Source: JAJZRJ01 sp040757055
GTDB lineage: Bacteria > Desulfobacterota > Desulfobulbia > Desulfobulbales > Desulfurivibrionaceae
Assembly (NCBI GenBank): GCA_040757055.1
Contig: JBFLXY010000005.1
Location: 1 to 64,000 of the forward strand
Length of the DNA: 64,000 bases
Direction: 5' to 3'
Shown here: in pieces, positions 60,838 to 64,000 of the stretch
How the letters are laid out: the number at the start of each line of letters is the position of its first letter
Position numbering within the stretch: the first letter of the stretch is position 1
Notes under the pieces: model-generated
What the model was told of the DNA's origin: nothing
Databases searched by the model: none
What the model saw: only the letters and a program-made list of their open reading frames with translations
Position numbers and translations under genes: made by a program

Positions 60838-60911
60838 GGCTCGGGGGATGAGCCCATGGAAGTGATGGCGCGGAACCCGCGCCATGGAGCGGGATTGCAG
60901 CAGGCAATCCC
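60838..60911 (+). promoter_or_regulatory. Structured leader of the porin gene: three hairpins in a row
   Basis: Hairpin 1 GGCTC/GAGCC (60838-60854), hairpin 2 ATGGCGCGG/CCGCGCCAT with AAC loop (60865-60885), hairpin 3 GGGATTGC/GCAATCCC (60891-60911). They end 36 bp before the start codon and resemble no riboswitch that I recognise. Confidence 0.55.
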
Positions 60912-60946
60912 AGGGAAACACATTCAAAGCACAAGGAGAAAGAGGG

Positions 60947-62467
60947 ATGCTGAAAAAAATTTCCGTACTGGCGCTCGCAGGCATGCTTGCCCTGCCTGCG
61001 GTCGCAGCCGCCGGAGCCGGCGGCGCTGCCTCCGGTCTCGACGCGCAGATCGCCGAGCTGACCAAGCAGCTTGAGGCATTGAAGGCCCAGATGAACAGCA
61101 TGAAAAAGGATCAGGACGCCAAGCTCGCCTCCATCGACGAGCGGGCCGAGGGGTGGGATGCCGCCTCCCGCTTCCAGTGGTCCGGCGACTTCCGCTCCCG
61201 CTATGACTACTATGAGCGGGATCGCATCGCCAACAACGTAACGGTCACCGACAAGAACGAGGGCCTCTTCACCAACCGCCTCCGCCTGAACATCCGCGCC
61301 AAGGCCACCGAGAACGTGGAGTTCAAGGGCCGCCTCGCCATGTACAAGGCATGGGGCATGCAGAGCACCCCCGGTATGCCCAATAATTCTTTTGGTAATC
61401 CCGAGGCATGGGGTGGTTTTCCAGCTTTTGACGGCACTTCCAGCCGTCAGGTCTCTGACAACACCCTGCTGGTGGACCGCGCCTTTGTCAACTGGAACAA
61501 CATCGGCGGCGCTCCGGTGTGGTTTTCCATCGGCCGCCGTCCCACCACCGATGGCCCCTCTGCCCAGCTGCGTATGAACAACGACGAGCGCATGGCCACC
61601 CCCACGGCCTTCATGGACTGGCCCTTTGACGGCATCTCCGTGGGCTATGCCTACAACAACCTCCTTGGCGTCACCGACGCCCCGGGCCGCATCCGCGTCT
61701 GCTACGGCCGCGGCTTCGACGGCGGCCTGCAGCAGGACGCCACCGGCACCAACGACACCGACTTTGCCGGCGTGAGCTGGGACCTCTACAAGAAGGGCAG
61801 CCGCTTCTTCTACCTCCAGTCCTTTGGCGCCTTCAACGTCTTCAACTTCCCGGATTGGGCGGATGGCTCGCCCGCGCCCGGCTGGGGCTATACCGACGGT
61901 ACCCGGATAAATCGCGGCAATATCTACCACACCTCCGCAGTGTACGAAGACAAGTACCAGAACCTGAACTACTTTGTCACCGGTGGCTGGAGCCAGACTG
62001 ACCCCAACAGCAATGGTATGCTTAATAATTACGATGGGATGGGAACTTATTCCGTCGCGAACACGAGCACGGAAGACGGCTATGCTATCCACCTTGGCGT
62101 GCGCTACGACATCCCGAACCAGCCCTTCAAGGTCGGCGCCGAGTACAACCACGGCTCCAGGTACTGGATCGGCATGACCCCGGGCCATGACGACATGTAT
62201 GCCGCCAAGCTGGCCACCCGCGGCGACGTGTACGAGGTGTACGGCATCTACGACATCCCCGGCGGCGAGGCGATCTCCAAGTACGGCAAGGCCTTCATCC
62301 GCCTGGGCTACCAGCACTACGAGTACGACTACACCGGCTCCATGGACTGGAACGTCAAGCCGTACGATGTGGATTCCGCTGCCGAGCGGGCCTTGGCCGC
62401 GAACGCCGGTCAGAATGTTATTGAGAGCGCGGATCAAGTTTACGCCACCTTCGAGGTGTATTTCTAA
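60947..62467 (+). CDS. Outer-membrane porin (DUF3373-type)
   Basis: A 506-residue exported protein: signal to about residue 23, a short coiled coil (LDAQIAELTKQLEALKAQMNSM, about 32-53), then a large beta-barrel with aromatic-rich strands ending in F (FEVYF). Segments such as FTNRLRLNIRAKATENVEFKGRLAMYK belong to the DUF3373 family of putative porins found in sulfate and metal reducers. The start at 60947 has an AAGGAG site. Strongly expressed genes of this kind often have a structured leader; a strong terminator follows. Confidence 0.85.
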   Translation: MLKKISVLALAGMLALPAVAAAGAGGAASGLDAQIAELTKQLEALKAQMNSMKKDQDAKLASIDERAEGWDAASRFQWSGDFRSRYDYYERDRIANNVTVTDKNEGLFTNRLRLNIRAKATENVEFKGRLAMYKAWGMQSTPGMPNNSFGNPEAWGGFPAFDGTSSRQVSDNTLLVDRAFVNWNNIGGAPVWFSIGRRPTTDGPSAQLRMNNDERMATPTAFMDWPFDGISVGYAYNNLLGVTDAPGRIRVCYGRGFDGGLQQDATGTNDTDFAGVSWDLYKKGSRFFYLQSFGAFNVFNFPDWADGSPAPGWGYTDGTRINRGNIYHTSAVYEDKYQNLNYFVTGGWSQTDPNSNGMLNNYDGMGTYSVANTSTEDGYAIHLGVRYDIPNQPFKVGAEYNHGSRYWIGMTPGHDDMYAAKLATRGDVYEVYGIYDIPGGEAISKYGKAFIRLGYQHYEYDYTGSMDWNVKPYDVDSAAERALAANAGQNVIESADQVYATFEVYF

Positions 62468-62501
62468 GCCGCGCAGCAGTTCGTTCTACCTCGTCTCTCC
62501 G

Positions 62502-62536
62502 AGAGGGAAGGGCTTTGGCCCTTCCCTCTTTTTTTG
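62502..62536 (+). terminator. Terminator of the porin gene
   Basis: A perfect 12-bp stem AGAGGGAAGGGC/GCCCTTCCCTCT with TTTG loop (62502-62529) followed by TTTTTTT. Confidence 0.95.
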
Positions 62537-62619
62537 TCCGTCATGTGCATGCCATTCTTGCGCAAACAGTAAATGGCTGTTATTCTAGCCGTAGAAATTC
62601 TTTTTTCTGGAGGTGCGCT

Positions 62620-62883
62620 ATGCTGGCCATGGAAACATACATCCCAATCACCCGGGCAAAGAACAAACTCCTTGACCTGATTCGTTCCGTGCACGACAAG
62701 GACGACACCATCGCCATCACCAAAAATGGTGTGCCTGAGGCGGTGGTTATGAGCATGGCACGATTCGAGGGGTTGATGGAGACCATCGAAATTCTCTCCG
62801 ACCCTGAAACCATGACCATCTTGCGCAAGTCCATGGATGACGTGGCCGCCGGACGCTTGGTCAAGATGGACGAGGTTTTTTAG
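62620..62883 (+). CDS. Phd/YefM-family antitoxin
   Basis: An 87-residue antitoxin. The N-terminal DNA-binding part ITRAKNKLLDLIRSVHDKDDTIAITKNGVPEAVVMSMARFEGL matches Phd/YefM. The C-terminal part (ETIEILSDPETMTILRKSMDDV) would wrap the toxin. The start at 62620 has a GGAGGT site. It is followed directly by a RelE-type toxin gene, whose GTG overlaps its stop. Confidence 0.93.
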   Translation: MLAMETYIPITRAKNKLLDLIRSVHDKDDTIAITKNGVPEAVVMSMARFEGLMETIEILSDPETMTILRKSMDDVAAGRLVKMDEVF

Positions 62884-63185
62884 TGCACTATCAGGTGTTC
62901 CTGGCTCAAGCTGCGGCGCAACTGATTCCGGGCCTGCCCCCGGATGTCAAGCGGCTTATCCGGACGGCTTTGGAGGAGATTCGCCAGAACCCGGATATTG
63001 GGAAAAACCTTCAGGAAGAGTTGGCCGGATTTTTGTCGTATCGGGCGCGGCGGTACCGTATCGTTTACCGGGTAGATCGGCAGGCAAAGTCCGTGGTGGT
63101 GTATTATGCGGCCCACCGGCGCGAAGTGTATGAGCGCTTTTCTGAATTGCTGCGGCAAATGGAGGGGAAAAGGCCACCCCTATGA
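62883..63185 (+). CDS. RelE/ParE-family toxin
   Basis: A 100-residue toxin of the RelE/ParE fold. DVKRLIRTALEEIRQNPDIGKNLQEELAGFLSYRARRYRIVYRVD and VVVYYAAHRREVYERF give the conserved Arg/Tyr positions. It starts with GTG overlapping the antitoxin stop (TAGTG). mRNA cleavage at the ribosome or gyrase inhibition are the options in this family. Confidence 0.9.
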   Translation: MHYQVFLAQAAAQLIPGLPPDVKRLIRTALEEIRQNPDIGKNLQEELAGFLSYRARRYRIVYRVDRQAKSVVVYYAAHRREVYERFSELLRQMEGKRPPL

Positions 63186-63469
63186 TGGGAGAAAAGGTCA
63201 TTTCCAGGGAGGAATTCAAAAAGGTTGCAACCGGCATCGTGACCCAGGGCGACATTGCCTTGCTCCGCAAGGATGTGGAGATGCTGCTGGAATTTGCCAA
63301 GCGTCGGGGTGTATCCCGGCGGACTGTATCCGGGTTACTGCATGAGCGACGTCCCGTGACGCCGGACATGGCAACAACTGGCCGACGTTGTCGTGGCGCA
63401 ACGAGCCAAAATCGAAGGGCGGAACGATGCGGGGAGGGGTCGAATCCTTTCCTCTTTTTTTGCCGATAA
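63182..63469 (+). CDS. Hypothetical small protein, third gene of the toxin-antitoxin operon (possibly frameshifted)
   Basis: A 95-residue frame that overlaps the toxin stop by 4 nt. The first 60 residues look like a real helical protein (FKKVATGIVTQGDIALLRKDVEMLLEFAKRRGVSRRTVSGLL, HTH-like). The rest, from about ATTGRR on, is Cys/Arg-rich and unlikely. In the next frame the sequence continues as TWQQLADVVVAQRAKIEGRND, which looks more natural, so a one-base shift near 63360 may have occurred. Not recognised as a known family. Confidence 0.45.
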   Translation: MMGEKVISREEFKKVATGIVTQGDIALLRKDVEMLLEFAKRRGVSRRTVSGLLHERRPVTPDMATTGRRCRGATSQNRRAERCGEGSNPFLFFCR

Positions 63470-63524
63470 AATCACCCTGAATCCGAGTGGTTATTTTTGT
63501 CTCGAAAAAAAGGCCGGGGGCGGC

Positions 63525-63553
63525 TTGACAAAGGGGGATGGGTATAGTAAGTA
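63525..63553 (+). promoter_or_regulatory. dsrC promoter
   Basis: TTGACA (63525-63530) and TAAGTA (63548-63553) with 17-bp spacing. The leader is about 65 nt and ends in a strong TAGGAGGA ribosome site. Confidence 0.65.
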
Positions 63554-63560
63554 GTGGCAT

Positions 63561-63578
63561 CTTAATTAGGTGATTAAG
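63561..63578. promoter_or_regulatory. Inverted repeat CTTAAT-N6-ATTAAG at the dsrC start point
   Basis: Arms 63561-63566 and 63573-63578. It covers about +1 to +18 relative to the predicted dsrC start, a placement like that of the palindrome at the dsrMKJOP promoter, though the sequences differ. Confidence 0.45.
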
Positions 63579-63624
63579 TGAATGTTTCCATATAGATTAA
63601 CCTTATTACCTAGGAGGAACGAGT

Positions 63625-63945
63625 ATGCCGACTTTGGAGCACAAGGGGAAGGTCTTCAACGTAGACGAGGACGGCTTCCTGACCCGCGGAATGGAAGAGT
63701 GGAGCGAGGAGTGGGTTGACTACGTCAAGGGCGTTGAGGGCATCGACAACCTGACCGACGAGCACCGCAAGGTCATCGACACCCTGCAGGAGTACTACAA
63801 GAAGAACGGTATTGCTCCGATGGTTCGTATCCTCTCCAAGACCACCGGCTTCCCGCTGAAGCGCATCTACGAGCTGTTCCCGTCCGGCCCCGGCAAGGGC
63901 GCCTGCAAGATGGCGGGCCTGCCGAAGCCGACCGGTTGCGTGTGA
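63625..63945 (+). CDS. dsrC: DsrC, sulfur-carrier protein of dissimilatory sulfite reduction
   Basis: A 106-residue protein of the DsrC/TusE family. The flexible C-terminal arm has both conserved cysteines, CysB in GKGACKMAG and the penultimate CysA in PTGCV, which form the trisulfide with sulfite-derived sulfur. The arm and the helical body (GFLTRGMEEWSEEWVDYV, FPLKRIYELFPSGPGKG) are complete. It would be released as a trisulfide by DsrAB and reduced by DsrMKJOP, encoded at 5016-10110. Its own promoter and a strong ribosome site suggest high expression. Confidence 0.97.
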   Translation: MPTLEHKGKVFNVDEDGFLTRGMEEWSEEWVDYVKGVEGIDNLTDEHRKVIDTLQEYYKKNGIAPMVRILSKTTGFPLKRIYELFPSGPGKGACKMAGLPKPTGCV

Positions 63946-64000
63946 TCGTCCACCGCACCCACTGGCTCAGCCACTGAAATGAAAAAGGAAGAAGGGTTCG

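Larger units (their letters stand above)
60459..60946. other. Repeat-rich intergenic region between hicA and the porin
   Basis: 488 bp without a gene. In order it contains the hicA promoter zone, the inverted word CAGCGGTCAGC (60501-60511), direct repeat copy B, a REP-like hairpin pair, an AT-rich stretch with TTAAG inverted repeats (60819-60835), and three consecutive hairpins forming the porin leader. Confidence 0.6.

Noticed and set aside
63358..63360. TGA near 63353 as selenocysteine in the small third gene
   Set aside because: No Cys-containing homologue or SECIS-like hairpin could be recognised; a frameshift is simpler.

Overview
The window reads as a GC-rich chromosome segment of a dissimilatory sulfur-metabolising member of the Desulfobacterota, most likely Desulfobulbales-like. 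The main evidence is a complete dsrMKJOP operon and a dsrC gene in one window. A selenocysteine tRNA, a NikR-controlled nickel ECF transporter, a monocluster ferredoxin and the phylum-typical order lptA-lptB-rpoN-ptsN-rapZ(C) fit this. The order is inferred from gene content only. No rRNA genes, CRISPR array or intact prophage were seen.

Layout. 1-2342 is a lower-GC remnant of a mobilizable plasmid-like element (MobV relaxase, RepL-like replication protein, AlpA-like HTH) abutting tRNA-Arg. 2468-4825 encodes a fusion of an O-acetylserine sulfhydrylase with a cysteinyl-tRNA synthetase-like protein whose class I signature motifs are degenerate. 5016-10691 is dsrMKJOP behind an RsbRD_N-domain gene, with a promoter and a perfect 20-bp palindrome just downstream of the predicted start point. 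10866-18694 holds signalling and housekeeping genes: an HDOD protein, an MBL hydrolase, a eukaryotic-type HisA, a KaiC-like ATPase, EF-G and an MFS transporter. 18825-31783 has a membrane-embedded patatin, tRNA-Phe, an RDD protein, Pcm, an amidohydrolase, a chemoreceptor, a ferredoxin, an MFS transporter, tRNA-Leu, PgsA and a lytic transglycosylase. 31803-44174 is a long leftward biosynthetic block: transaldolase-like aldolase, folK, dapB, dapA, dapF, lysA, a lipoprotein, then argH, G, F, D, B. 44380-48282 reads rightward: lptA, lptB, rpoN, ptsN and a free-standing RapZ C-terminal domain.

48367-53066 contains a porin, then divergent nikM / nikR-nikQ-nikO with two NikR-like operators. 53149-58367 has a histidine phosphatase, an FG-GAP protein, tRNA-Met, a DEAD-box helicase, an RRM protein, an acidic protein and selC (tRNA-Sec). 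58452-60946 is a repeat-rich stretch: a decayed four-helix-bundle (S23-type) gene cassette fused to the end of glyQ, hicBA between direct repeats, and REP-like hairpins. The window ends with a DUF3373-type porin, a Phd/RelE-type toxin-antitoxin pair and dsrC.

How the genes work together. DsrMKJOP is thought to link membrane quinol and periplasmic redox chemistry to the cytoplasmic DsrC trisulfide, so the two dsr loci belong to one respiratory pathway. The nickel importer would supply hydrogenases and other nickel enzymes. The lys/dap and arg genes provide two amino-acid pathways. A recurring pattern is that short inverted-repeat elements sit exactly at the 3' ends of genes (pcm/amidohydrolase, lptA, ptsN, histidine phosphatase, glyQ) and sometimes supply the stop codon.
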